Notes under the pieces: model-generated
The model's input: only the letters and a program-made list of their open reading frames with translations
Database searches by the model: none
What the model was told of the DNA's origin: nothing
From: Ensifer canadensis
GTDB lineage: Bacteria > Pseudomonadota > Alphaproteobacteria > Rhizobiales > Rhizobiaceae
Assembly: GCF_017488845.2 (NCBI RefSeq)
Contig: NZ_CP083371.1
Coordinates: 372,001-436,000 of the forward strand
Direction: 5' to 3'
DNA length: 64,000 bases
Made by a program: the position numbers and the translations under genes
Shown: positions 1 to 7,850 of the stretch, piece after piece
Position numbering within the stretch: position 1 is the stretch's first letter
How the letters are laid out: every line of letters begins with the position of its first letter

Positions 1-240
1 GAAGAAGATGCCCATGTCTACGCCGAGGGCGTTCGCCGCGGCGGCACACTGGTTACTGCACGCGTCGCCGACAGCGATGTCGCCGAGGCCGAGGCGATCC
101 TCACGCGCTCGAATTGGGTCGATGTCAACGCACGCCGCTCAGCCTACCGCGCGGAGGGCTGGAGCAGGTTCGATGAGAACCTCGATCCCTATAGCCCGAC
201 GCAGATCGAAGAGCAGCGCGCCCGATACGCCAACCGCTAA
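1..240 (+). CDS. General stress protein, YflT/GSP17M-like, C-terminal part only
   Basis: The window opens inside a reading frame that runs without interruption to a TAA stop at 238-240, giving 79 residues that begin EEDAHVYAEGVRRGGTLV. The segment around YAEGVRRGGTLVTARV, followed by an acidic stretch in which residues such as AEAIL would form a helix, resembles the heat-induced/general stress proteins of rhizobia that carry a YflT-type domain and a polar tail. The tail WSRFDENLDPYSPTQIEEQ is hydrophilic. The start lies outside the window, so domain content and length cannot be judged. The family assignment rests on recall of similar rhizobial proteins and is moderate. Confidence 0.6.
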   Translation, partial: EEDAHVYAEGVRRGGTLVTARVADSDVAEAEAILTRSNWVDVNARRSAYRAEGWSRFDENLDPYSPTQIEEQRARYANR

Positions 241-362
241 ACCCGCGGATAGCATAGCAGACGCCGGCCGATCGGCCGGCGTCTGGTTTCGCGCCGTCTC
301 ACGAAGGCCATCCCAAAAAGGTGGGCAACGTCGGCGCGTCGAACCGTCAAGGAGATACGGCA

Positions 363-848
363 GTGGCAACTCCCGAAGAACTCAAGAAGAAACTCTGGAA
401 GACCTTGAAATCGGACATGACGGTCATGCTTGGCTTGTCCGAAAAAGAGCATGGGCACACGCGCCCGATGACGGCGCAGATCGAGGGCGAGCAGGGTCCG
501 ATCTGGTTCTTCACCGTCAGGAGTGCCGTCGTGGCCCAGAATGTCGCCGCGAACACACCGGCCATGTTTGCTTTTGCATCCAAGGATCATGAACTGTTCG
601 CGACCGTTCACGGGCGCCTTCGCCTCGACAATGACCGCACTGTTATCGATCGGCTGTGGAACCAGTATATCGCCGCCTGGTACGAGGGTGGAAAGGACGA
701 CCCCGAACTGGCCCTGCTGCGTTTCGAGCCGAGCGAAGCGGAAATCTGGCTCAACGAGACCAGCCTGTTTGCCGGTATCAAGCTGCTCCTGGGCAGCGAT
801 CCGAAGGAAGAGTACAGGGAGAAAACCGCGAAAGTGGAGCTCTCCTAG
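363..848 (+). CDS. Pyridoxamine 5'-phosphate oxidase-like general stress protein (COG3871 type)
   Basis: This encodes about 161 residues of a split-barrel flavin-binding protein of the general stress protein 26 family. Recognisable segments are MTVMLGL near the N-terminus, the RPMTAQ strand, IWFFT, and the late motif EIWLNETSLFAG that is typical of this family. The frame is open from a GTG at 321, but AAGGAG at 349-354 sits 8 nt before the GTG at 363, so I place the start at 363 (MATPEELKKKL). Family members bind FMN or FAD and are thought to act in stress defence; the substrate is unknown. It follows a stress-protein gene and is followed by a hairpin that separates it from the convergent gene. 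Confidence 0.88.
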   Translation: MATPEELKKKLWKTLKSDMTVMLGLSEKEHGHTRPMTAQIEGEQGPIWFFTVRSAVVAQNVAANTPAMFAFASKDHELFATVHGRLRLDNDRTVIDRLWNQYIAAWYEGGKDDPELALLRFEPSEAEIWLNETSLFAGIKLLLGSDPKEEYREKTAKVELS

Positions 849-864
849 ACTGCCTGTCCAAAAC

Positions 865-904
865 AAAACACCTGCAACGGGCAGATGCCCACTGCAGGTG
901 TTTT
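865..904. terminator. Bidirectional terminator hairpin
   Basis: AAAACACCTGCA (865-876) and TGCAGGTGTTTT (893-904) form a perfect 12-bp stem with A/T ends on both sides. It lies between two convergent genes, so it can serve as an intrinsic terminator in either direction. Confidence 0.85.
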
Positions 905-935
905 CATGATAGCCGAGCGCATTCCGCCGAGAAGG

Positions 936-1298
936 TTACTTGGCTTCGGTCAGCGTTTCGGTGCCGCTGCCATCCTTGCCGGTGATCGTCCAGGTGCCAT
1001 CAAGCGAACCGTCTCCGTTGACCTTGTAGACGACAAGGCCAAGGGCATCGCCGAGCACATAGGCTGCGGCGAAGGCATTGCCGTTGAGCATGCAGACGCC
1101 GGTCGATTTTACGCCGGCCGTGTCCCATTCGATGACGCAGGTGGTTTCGCTTGCAAGCGTGATTTCGGCCGTGCCGGAATAGCTGGAACCATCCAGGTTC
1201 GTGCCTTCGACGATGTATTTTCCGGCGTTGACGGTCTGGGCGTTTCCGGCCGCGGCCGCGGCGAGAAACAGCGCTGCGGTGAGCAACAATCTTTTCAT
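936..1298 (-). CDS. Small secreted protein of a rhizobial family sometimes named fibronectin-binding protein
   Basis: The protein is about 120 residues. It starts at MKRLLLTAALFLAAAAAG, a clear Sec signal peptide with a cleavage site near GNAQ, which is why I choose the ATG at 1298 over the upstream in-frame start at 1340. The mature part has repeated Gly/Asn/Thr strands (GTNLDGSSYSG, CVIEW, GVCMLNG, GDGSLDGTWTI) and two cysteines that could pair. Similar rhizobial proteins are often annotated as fibronectin-binding, a name with little functional support. It probably lies in the periplasm or outside the cell. The role is unknown. Confidence 0.75.
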   Translation of the reverse strand: MKRLLLTAALFLAAAAAGNAQTVNAGKYIVEGTNLDGSSYSGTAEITLASETTCVIEWDTAGVKSTGVCMLNGNAFAAAYVLGDALGLVVYKVNGDGSLDGTWTITGKDGSGTETLTEAK

Positions 1299-1459
1299 AA
1301 GTCCCCCAAGGAAGCCGCGCGCCCCTCGCGCGGTTCGCAATTGTTACGCACAAACCATGACGTTTGAAACGGCGCGCCAGGTCCGCTCGCATTCATTTTT
1401 GGTGGGGTCGTGCGTCCTTATGGCGTGTGCCTGAAAACAGGCTGTGGCGGGCGGGGATG

Positions 1460-2464
1460 CTACGCGCCGCTTGTCGATGACAGCCTTGCTTGGTCGTCCC
1501 AGGCGGAGAGCAAAGACATGATCTCGAGCGAATCGGTGAGTTGTGGTGCCGGACGCGGGGCATCCTTCAGTCCTGCCTTCAGGCAGTTCTCCACCAGTCG
1601 CACCTGATGGCCGAAGGCGTCATGGTCGGAAAGCACGACGATTTCTTCCGGAGCGCGGCCATATTCGCAAAGCTCGAGGCGATTTTCGCCAGCCACAGGC
1701 AGCCAGGGATTGGTGAGGAACCGCAGGGCGCCGCGCTCTCCATGGATGGAAAAGGCGAAGGACATGCCGAAGCTGTCGGTGGACTGAAGCGTGGCGAGAA
1801 CGCCATTGTCGAAACGAACCGACAGGCTTGCGTCGCAGATATTGCCGTCGTGCGACGAGGCGTTTCCGAAGGCGCTGGTCGACCGGCTGGAAAAGGCATG
1901 CTGCCCGCAGGCCGTCTGGATCACGTAGTGCAGCAGCGAGGCCGGGTAGCAGCCGAGATTGAAAATCGTCCCCTTGCCCATCGGGTTCACGAACTTCCAG
2001 ATATCGGCGGCGTAGAGACCGGAAACCGAGCGGATCACACCGAGCCGGCCGGACTGCAGGATTTCGCCGGCCTTGGCCATCAACGGATGGCAGAGATACA
2101 TCAAGCCTTCGAGAAAGAAGATACCGCGGTCACGCACGGCCTGCGCCAGGGCGTCGGCTTCGGCCATCGTCGTGGTGAGCGATTTCTCCGACAGGACGGC
2201 CTTGCCCTTTTCCGCGGCGCGGATCACCGCCTCATGATGCATGTTGTTGGGCAGGCCGATATAGACGACATCGATATCAGGGTCGTCGAGCAGCGCGTCG
2301 TAGCCGGAATAGTGCTTCGCGATACCGTGTCGCCCGGCAAAATCCGAAAGCCGCTGCGGATCGCGCCCGGCCACCGCTTCGATGCGGGACCCGTCGCTGG
2401 CAGAGATGGCCCCGGCCATCGTGTCGGAGATGAAGCTCGTTCCAAGAATTCCCCAGCGCAGCAT
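1460..2464 (-). CDS. Gfo/Idh/MocA family NAD(P)-dependent oxidoreductase
   Basis: The product is 334 residues with an N-terminal Rossmann segment (WGILGTSFISDT), IEAVAGRDPQR, the conserved DIDVVYIGLPNNMH and a family lysine motif in the form LSEKSLTT (usually EKP). The C-terminal half (for example KFVNPMGKGTIFNLGCYP) matches the substrate-binding alpha/beta domain. Such enzymes oxidise or reduce sugars, inositols or related compounds in the cytoplasm. The start is only 12 nt after the stop of the S-adenosylhomocysteinase-like gene upstream, so the two are almost certainly co-transcribed and may act on the same compound. The exact substrate cannot be read from the sequence. Confidence 0.9.
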   Translation of the reverse strand: MLRWGILGTSFISDTMAGAISASDGSRIEAVAGRDPQRLSDFAGRHGIAKHYSGYDALLDDPDIDVVYIGLPNNMHHEAVIRAAEKGKAVLSEKSLTTTMAEADALAQAVRDRGIFFLEGLMYLCHPLMAKAGEILQSGRLGVIRSVSGLYAADIWKFVNPMGKGTIFNLGCYPASLLHYVIQTACGQHAFSSRSTSAFGNASSHDGNICDASLSVRFDNGVLATLQSTDSFGMSFAFSIHGERGALRFLTNPWLPVAGENRLELCEYGRAPEEIVVLSDHDAFGHQVRLVENCLKAGLKDAPRPAPQLTDSLEIMSLLSAWDDQARLSSTSGA

Positions 2465-2476
2465 CTGTCAGTTCCC

Positions 2477-3640
2477 TCAGCGGTGCAGTTCGAGATAGGC
2501 GGATGCCACCATGGCGTCGATGTCTCCGGGCACCGGCACGACACACATCGAAGCGTCGAGCGTGCGGCTCGCCACCCGCTCCAGGCAGCGGGCCTGGAGA
2601 GCAAAGCCGAGATCCATGGATTCGACCGAATTGCCAAGCGCCCTTGACCCGGCAAGATTGGCCATGTGACCTGCGCCGAGAATATGGATGCGCCGCCCAT
2701 CGGCAAGGACGAGCGTCTCGATGCCCTCGTCGGCGTAGGTTTCCGCCGCCACCACCGCGTTATCGGCGCGCATGCCGGCAACGTCGATCTCGTGCGGGAA
2801 GTGCCCGCCGTTGAGGAGGATCACGCCGTCCTTGAGGGCCGCGAGATCCGAAGCCGTCAGGATACTCGCAGAGCCTGTGACCGTGACGATGACGTCGGCC
2901 GAGCGTATGGCGTCATCGGGTCTCGGCGTCGAGAAACCGTCGAGATGGGCCTCGAGCGTTGCAACCGGGTCGACGTCGACGACGCTGACAGCGCTGTAGG
3001 CATTGCGAAAGCAGGCGGCGGTGCCCTTGCCGCAGGCGCCATAGCCGAAAACGTTCACACGCTTGCCATTGGTCGAGCGATTGGTGAAGCGCATGTAGCT
3101 TTCGAACAGGCTCTGGCCGACCGCATGGCGGTTCTCGGCAAACTGCTTGATGGGGCTGTCGTTGATGACAAGCACCGGCAGGCCGATGGCGTCGCGCATC
3201 GGCTCCAGACGGGTCCGGCCGGAAGTGGTCTCCTCGGTACCACCGAGCAATGTCCCGTAGGGCCGTTCGGCAACACGAGCGAAAAGGTCGCCGCCATTGT
3301 CGAGCAGTAGGTCGGGCTGGTGATCGAGCAGGGCATCGATGAAGCCGGAATGGGTCGTCGCATCGGTCGTCTGCCCACCGATGACGGTGATGCCCTGACG
3401 TTTCAGATAATCGACCGTCGCCGGCTGGGTGCTGTTCAGGTTGCCGGTTGCCACGAGCTGCGCGCCGCCGGCCCTGAGCGTCATCAGCAGCGCTATGGTC
3501 TTTGGCTCCAGATGGATTGCCGTTCCGATCGTCAGGCCCTTGAACGGGAGGGTTGTTTCAAACTCGGCAGCAATGGCGCGCAGAAGCGCGCAGCTTTGCC
3601 CGACCCACTCGATACGGGACGGATGGCTGGAGGTGGTCAT
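2477..3640 (-). CDS. S-adenosylhomocysteine hydrolase-like protein with altered active site
   Basis: The 387-residue protein aligns by motif with adenosylhomocysteinase: TAIHLEPKT (catalytic His present), NLNSTQ, LDNGGDL, TEETTSG, NDSPIKQFAEN, the NAD loop GYGACGKG and LNGGHFPHEID. Compared by eye with human AHCY, Asp131 is Asn, Asp190 is Glu and Cys195 is Val. His55, Glu156, Lys186 and Asn191 are kept. The protein ends at YLELHR and lacks the C-terminal K-x(3)-Y tail (KPDHYRY) that closes over NAD in the partner subunit; true enzymes are about 430-470 residues. I therefore read it as a paralogous NAD-binding enzyme, probably not the housekeeping hydrolase. It is co-oriented with a LysR gene upstream (72-nt gap) and a Gfo/Idh gene downstream. 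Confidence 0.8.
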   Translation of the reverse strand: MTTSSHPSRIEWVGQSCALLRAIAAEFETTLPFKGLTIGTAIHLEPKTIALLMTLRAGGAQLVATGNLNSTQPATVDYLKRQGITVIGGQTTDATTHSGFIDALLDHQPDLLLDNGGDLFARVAERPYGTLLGGTEETTSGRTRLEPMRDAIGLPVLVINDSPIKQFAENRHAVGQSLFESYMRFTNRSTNGKRVNVFGYGACGKGTAACFRNAYSAVSVVDVDPVATLEAHLDGFSTPRPDDAIRSADVIVTVTGSASILTASDLAALKDGVILLNGGHFPHEIDVAGMRADNAVVAAETYADEGIETLVLADGRRIHILGAGHMANLAGSRALGNSVESMDLGFALQARCLERVASRTLDASMCVVPVPGDIDAMVASAYLELHR

Positions 3641-3712
3641 GGTGAGGGTCCTGGCTGTCTGTCGATGGTGCCGGCAAAGATAGTCCGGGCAGCCTGTCCT
3701 ATGTCAGAGACA

Positions 3713-4690
3713 TTAAGCTGCGGCGGAGGGCAGTTTTCCTTCCTGGCGCCGCCCCTCTGCGAGCAGCCAATTCCGCAGGTCAGCAATCGGCTTGCGGTCC
3801 CTGTCGGCAATGCGGCAGCAGAACCGATAGCCGGTCGGCCGGCTGACAAAACCAAACGGCGCTTCGAGCGCGCCGGAGGCAAGGTCCGTTTCGATCGAGG
3901 CCGCCGGCGCGATGGTGACGCCAAGCCCGCTGCGGGCGGCACTGAGGGCCAGCGTCAGATCGTCCACCTCGATCCGCTTGCGGAAGCGGACCGGAGCATT
4001 GCCGCTTTCGCGAAACCAGTCGTCCCAGAGATAGGGCACCGTGCGGGCGACCAGCGCGGTCATGTCCGCGAGATCGGGCGGCGTAAGGCCGGGGGACGGT
4101 TGCCCGACGGTGAGCACCGGGCCAAACCGGTCGTCCATGAAGGCGGTCGCGGCTATATCGGGCAGCGGTCGGTATTCACCGCCAACGATCAGGGCATCGA
4201 TTTCAGGCATGTCAGTCAGCGACTGGTTGACGGCAACCGGGATGATATCGACCTCAAGGCCCGAGACGGCGCTTTGCAGCGTTGCCAGGTGCGGCATAAG
4301 CCATGCCGAGGCCATCGGCATCGGCACGCCGAGCCGCAGCCGGACGGTGCTGCCGCTCGACGAGATCTCTTCCGCCGCACGCGAGACGATGGCAAAGGCG
4401 ACACCGACGGCATCGGCGAGCCGCCGTCCTGCCGGATTGAGGGTCACGCGGCCAGCTTCGCGATCGAGCAGGGCAAAGCCGAAATGCTCCTCGAGGCTTG
4501 CAAGCTGCTGGCGCACGGCGCCGGGCACGACGCCGAGCTCGATTGCGGCTGCGCGCAGGCTGCCGCACCGGGCCAGCGCATCGAAGGCGCGCAGGGCGTT
4601 CAGCGGCGGCAACGGACGCTGGGATTTCAGGTTCAGGTCGTCTGTCTGCATCATGCGCCTCGGCCAACGGCCCTTCTCGACCTCGTGCAT
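3713..4690 (-). CDS. LysR-family transcriptional regulator (GcvA-like)
   Basis: This is a LysR protein of up to 325 residues. The winged HTH is clear: LPPLNALRAFDALARCGSL, AAIELGVVPGAVRQQLASLEE and FALLDREAGRVTLNPAGRRL, followed by an effector domain ending with a conserved ARSGLGVTIAP segment. In-frame ATGs at 4654 and 4651 (MQTDDLNLK) are equally good starts, with GAGG just upstream; the first 12 residues may not be translated. It precedes the S-adenosylhomocysteinase-like and Gfo/Idh genes on the same strand rather than diverging from them, so it may be the first gene of that operon. No ligand can be deduced. Confidence 0.9.
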   Translation of the reverse strand: MHEVEKGRWPRRMMQTDDLNLKSQRPLPPLNALRAFDALARCGSLRAAAIELGVVPGAVRQQLASLEEHFGFALLDREAGRVTLNPAGRRLADAVGVAFAIVSRAAEEISSSGSTVRLRLGVPMPMASAWLMPHLATLQSAVSGLEVDIIPVAVNQSLTDMPEIDALIVGGEYRPLPDIAATAFMDDRFGPVLTVGQPSPGLTPPDLADMTALVARTVPYLWDDWFRESGNAPVRFRKRIEVDDLTLALSAARSGLGVTIAPAASIETDLASGALEAPFGFVSRPTGYRFCCRIADRDRKPIADLRNWLLAEGRRQEGKLPSAAA

Positions 4691-5059
4691 AGCCTATCCG
4701 GAGACCGGCTGTCGAACATTGCGTTTGGGATGAACGAGCCGTCCTGCTCAGCGGGTGCGCGGACAAGAGCGCCTATCCGCTCGGCAGCGAGAAGGCGTGC
4801 GTGCTTGTCCTATGTTGTTGTCACACTGATATGCCTATTTTCCGGGCATGGCTTGCGTTCCAGCTCGCATAGGGATGCGCTCCATGCTCGCTTAGGGGCG
4901 CTGGTGGATGTAGCTTAGAAAAATTGAATATTTCGAAGGTTTTTTGCGACAGCATCCCTTTGAGCCAAGTCTGTACCGCCTGCTCTTTCGTCTATGGGAC
5001 GAGGAGACAAGGGAAGAAGACAATGCCTGGATGTCATCGTCATGAGCGTATCGCCGACT
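4691..5059. other. Intergenic region without a recognisable gene
   Basis: This stretch separates the LysR gene from a RIME1-like repeat. I see no coding segment with family similarity, no tRNA and no strong hairpin. It presumably holds the promoter of the minus-strand LysR operon. Confidence 0.5.
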
Positions 5060-5160
5060 GCATGTTTCCTTAAATCCTATTCGATTTGAGGATAAAAACA
5101 TGCAGCAATTCAAAGTGCTACAGCGACCTTTGCGCGTTTATAAGACGCGCGGCGCCGTAG
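5060..5160. repeat. RIME1-like intergenic mosaic element, copy 1
   Basis: The element is about 101 bp with two large palindromes: GCATGTTT...AAACATGC (5060-5103) and CTACAGCG...CGCCGTAG (about 5118-5160), joined by CAGCAATTCAAAGTG. A near-identical copy lies at 11325-11426. Size and the two-palindrome layout match what I recall of RIME1, the Rhizobium intergenic mosaic element. It sits 22 nt before the start codon of the diguanylate cyclase and may be transcribed with it. Confidence 0.8.
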
Positions 5161-5182
5161 TCGTGCCGCCGCGGATGAACCT

Positions 5183-6094
5183 GTGAAGAACGAGGTGCGG
5201 TTTTCCCGCGATCAGCTCACTCTCATTCTTGCCGCCTTGCCCGACCCGGCGTTCATTCTGACGCGCAGCGGCCGTTATGCTGCCCTGTACGGTGGGGCGG
5301 ATCACCGCTACTATCACGATGGCAGCAGTCTTGTCGGTCAGAGTGTTTTTGATGTCCTTGCCCATGACAAGGCGCTGTGGTTCGCGCTGGAAATCGAAAA
5401 GGCGCTCGGCTCCCGGGCATTGCACATCGTCGAATACAGCCTCGCGGGAAGCGACGTTAAGGGCCTCGAAGATGCTGGGCCCGATCATCCGATCTGGTTT
5501 GAAGGCCGGGTCCAGGCGCTCGATTTTCCTGTCGACGGCGAGGACGCCGTGGTCTGGGTTGCCAGCAATATCACCGAGAAGAATGCCATTGAGCATCAGT
5601 TGCGCCAACAAAGCGAAACCGATCCGCTGACCGGCCTCTACAATCGCCGAAAACTGCTTGACGTGCTTGCGATCGAGTTCGATCTGGCCACGCGCACCCG
5701 CCGTCCGACATGCCTGCTGATGTTCGACGTCGACAATTTCAAGGCAGTCAATGACGAACTGGGGCATTCCGTCGGCGACGAGCTGCTGGCGACGATTGCC
5801 ACCGGCTGCCGGCGGGCGCTGCGGTCTGACGACGTGCTGGCACGTCTTGGCGGCGACGAGTTCGTTGTGCTGATCCCGGCGACGACGCTCGACGAGGGCA
5901 AGCCGATCGCAGATAAGCTGCGTCAGCAAATCTCGCTGGAACTAGAGAACAGGCTGGAGCTTTTCTCCACGATCAGCGGCGGTCTCACCGAAATTTCCCG
6001 AACGGATGCGACAATCGGCGATATTTTGCGACGGGCCGACGAGGGCCTTTATCAGTCCAAGCGCAACGGTCGAAATCAGATCACGGTCGTTTAA
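5183..6094 (+). CDS. PAS-GGDEF diguanylate cyclase
   Basis: The 303-residue cytoplasmic protein has a PAS-like sensor at about residues 10-132 (LPDPAFILT, FDVLAHD, WVASNITEKNAIE) and a GGDEF domain at about 145-303. The active-site signature RLGGDEFVVL is intact (GGDEF at 223-227). An RxxD inhibitory site (RSDD, 214-217) lies five residues before it, so product inhibition by cyclic di-GMP is expected. SETDPLTGLYNRR and FDVDNFKAVND are also standard. There are no membrane segments. The start is GTG at 5183. The signal sensed by the PAS domain is unknown. Confidence 0.93.
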   Translation: MKNEVRFSRDQLTLILAALPDPAFILTRSGRYAALYGGADHRYYHDGSSLVGQSVFDVLAHDKALWFALEIEKALGSRALHIVEYSLAGSDVKGLEDAGPDHPIWFEGRVQALDFPVDGEDAVVWVASNITEKNAIEHQLRQQSETDPLTGLYNRRKLLDVLAIEFDLATRTRRPTCLLMFDVDNFKAVNDELGHSVGDELLATIATGCRRALRSDDVLARLGGDEFVVLIPATTLDEGKPIADKLRQQISLELENRLELFSTISGGLTEISRTDATIGDILRRADEGLYQSKRNGRNQITVV

Positions 6095-6275
6095 CGCCGT
6101 TGCGATCGGTATCGCGCGTGTCCGTTCCCGCTCTTTTTACGCGCGCAACCTGTCTAGAGGGACTAAGGTTCCACCGTATGACGGATGTATGGCCGCCTTG
6201 ATGCCCGTCTTGGTGCGTTGACCCGTGTCGTGCCTGCGTCGATCCTGTTGTTCTGAGTAAGAGTTGGGGGCAGCG

Positions 6276-6638
6276 ATGTGTGAGGCGTGGCAGCGTTCGT
6301 TGATCGAAGAAGACGAGCTCGTCAAAAAGGCGGCGACAACCATACCAAGGCTGTTGGATCATCCCGGCATTACGCTCGACCAGCTATCCCGGTTGCACCT
6401 GAATATTGACGAGTGCGTCGAGCGGATGGATGTACTGATCGAGACGCTTGCGGCGAACGGCGTCGACCGTTCCTGGGTCGAGATGGCGACAACGATCAGA
6501 AACAGCTGGGAGACGCTCGCGGAAGACGCGGCGAAGAAGGGGCTCGTCGTCAGCGCCGCTTCCGATGCCACAGTCCGCGACGATACGATGCGGAACGTTA
6601 TGGGGGCTACAAGTCCGTTGCCAAAGACCCCGGCATGA
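6276..6638 (+). CDS. Hypothetical protein, soluble and mostly helical
   Basis: About 120 residues from ATG 6276, preceded by a GGGG-rich ribosome-binding stretch; an in-frame TTG at 6264 is less likely. The sequence (SLIEEDELVKKAATTIPRL, LSRLHLNIDECVERMDVLI, WVEMATTIRNSWETLAED) predicts three or four amphipathic helices without signal peptide or membrane span. I do not recognise a family. It stands alone between the diguanylate cyclase and the FecI operon. Confidence 0.5.
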   Translation: MCEAWQRSLIEEDELVKKAATTIPRLLDHPGITLDQLSRLHLNIDECVERMDVLIETLAANGVDRSWVEMATTIRNSWETLAEDAAKKGLVVSAASDATVRDDTMRNVMGATSPLPKTPA

Positions 6639-7137
6639 GCCCACGCTTGGCGGCGATGATCGTTGAGGTCTTCGGCACTGATCGTTGCCTGATACGTCGT
6701 GCGAAACCGCGGGGTCCTGTTCGATCTGGCGCCGCGCCAGCGAACAACCATCGGATTTCACACGCTGCCGCCAATACCGACCAACGCAGTGTATTGCCCG
6801 CCGAGATCAATCGTCACATGTCGTGCTCTGATCGTGACGGGCGCGCGTCTGGCTGGAAGCGTGTTTCGCTTCACGTGGCGGCGCTGCGGCCATCCATGAC
6901 CAAGCTGCTGGGGCGGCCAGATTTTCACGCTTCGGGATTGCCGCAAACGCCAAAGACGCAAGGTTTTGACGATGTTCCTTGGCTCTTGCGATAGCCATCT
7001 CGCGTCTCGAAAACCGGCCGTCTGCATGCCGTCCGTGGCACTTGCCGTGCCCCACCGTGGTGGCTTCCGCGATCGCGGCGATTGAGACACACCCTCCTTC
7101 TTCCGTGGGAAAAGTTCGCCGCTGGCCGAATTTTAAA
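6639..7137. other. Long intergenic region, no supported gene
   Basis: About 500 bp between a small hypothetical gene and the promoter region of the sigma-factor gene. Short frames exist on both strands but none has a ribosome-binding site plus recognisable protein features. I see no clear repeat. It could contain a decayed gene that I cannot identify. Confidence 0.4.
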
Positions 7138-7166
7138 CTTGACTATTATAGACATGTTTTCAATTT
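7138..7166 (+). promoter_or_regulatory. Candidate promoter of the FecI operon
   Basis: In an A/T-rich island, CTTGAC (7138-7143) is followed after 17 nt by CAATTT (7161-7166), a fair match to the alphaproteobacterial CTTGAC-N17-CTATAT pattern. It lies about 60 nt upstream of the sigma-factor start. I could not recognise a Fur, RirA or Irr operator with certainty. Confidence 0.4.
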
Positions 7167-7223
7167 TACGCCCGTTCGCGCAAAGCAGTCGCCGCGGACG
7201 AACCCGCTCCCGGCCAGGATCCT

Positions 7224-7745
7224 ATGACGACCGAGACCCAATCCGAAACGCGCGTCGATATCTTTATTGCCCATCGTCCGGCGCTCATCGCCTATGCGGT
7301 CCGCCTGCTCGGCTCGCGCGATGCTGCCGAAGATATCGTCCAGGATGCGTTTGTCCGGTTTCTGCCTTCCAGCACCCGGACGGTTTCAAAAGGCCAGCTC
7401 CTCGCCTATCTCTACCGCACGGTCAGGAACCTCTCGCTCGATGTGCTGAGGCGCCGGAAGGTGGCCGCAATCGGCCACCAGGACGATGTGCCGTTCTGGT
7501 CGGTTCCTGCCGACGTGCCGACGCCGGAACAATCGACCTTGCTGTGCGACGACGTTCGCCGGATTTCGCAGATCCTCTCGGAATTGCCTGTCGAGGCGCG
7601 GGTCGCCGTCGAGATGCACCGCTTCGGCGGCTACACGCTTGAAGAAGTGGCATCGCATCTGGGCATATCGACAGCCAGCGCCCATCGTTACGTCACGGCA
7701 GCGATGATGAAGATTGCCACGGCACTTCTGGTCAACGCGACTTAA
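7224..7745 (+). CDS. FecI-type ECF sigma factor
   Basis: The product is 173 residues. Region 2 is seen as LLGSRDAAEDIVQDAFVRF with RTVRNLSLDVLRRRK after it, and region 4 as ELPVEARVAVEMHRFGGYTLEEVASHLG, the usual HTH of FecI-like factors. It is followed by a FecR-like anti-sigma gene and a TonB-dependent receptor with an N-terminal signalling domain. These three together form a classical cell-surface signalling unit: substrate binding at the receptor is relayed through FecR to release this sigma factor, which then transcribes the receptor gene. Confidence 0.93.
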   Translation: MTTETQSETRVDIFIAHRPALIAYAVRLLGSRDAAEDIVQDAFVRFLPSSTRTVSKGQLLAYLYRTVRNLSLDVLRRRKVAAIGHQDDVPFWSVPADVPTPEQSTLLCDDVRRISQILSELPVEARVAVEMHRFGGYTLEEVASHLGISTASAHRYVTAAMMKIATALLVNAT

Positions 7746-7850
7746 AGTGGTCGCTCCCTGAGAAAAAAAAGCGCGTCATTCGTCTTTGTCAAAAGAGGGA
7801 ATGTTCGGGTAGAAGTGCCTCGGAAGAGGCCCAGACCGGCGTAGGATATA

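Noticed and set aside
3320..4918. Plus-strand frame of 532 codons across the LysR gene
   Set aside because: Antisense to LysR and the AHCY-like gene with random-looking basic composition; no family motif.
6758..7090. Minus-strand frame of 110 codons in the gap before the FecI gene, considered as a transposase remnant
   Set aside because: Very Arg-rich, no DDE or HTH motif, no terminal inverted repeats; not supported.
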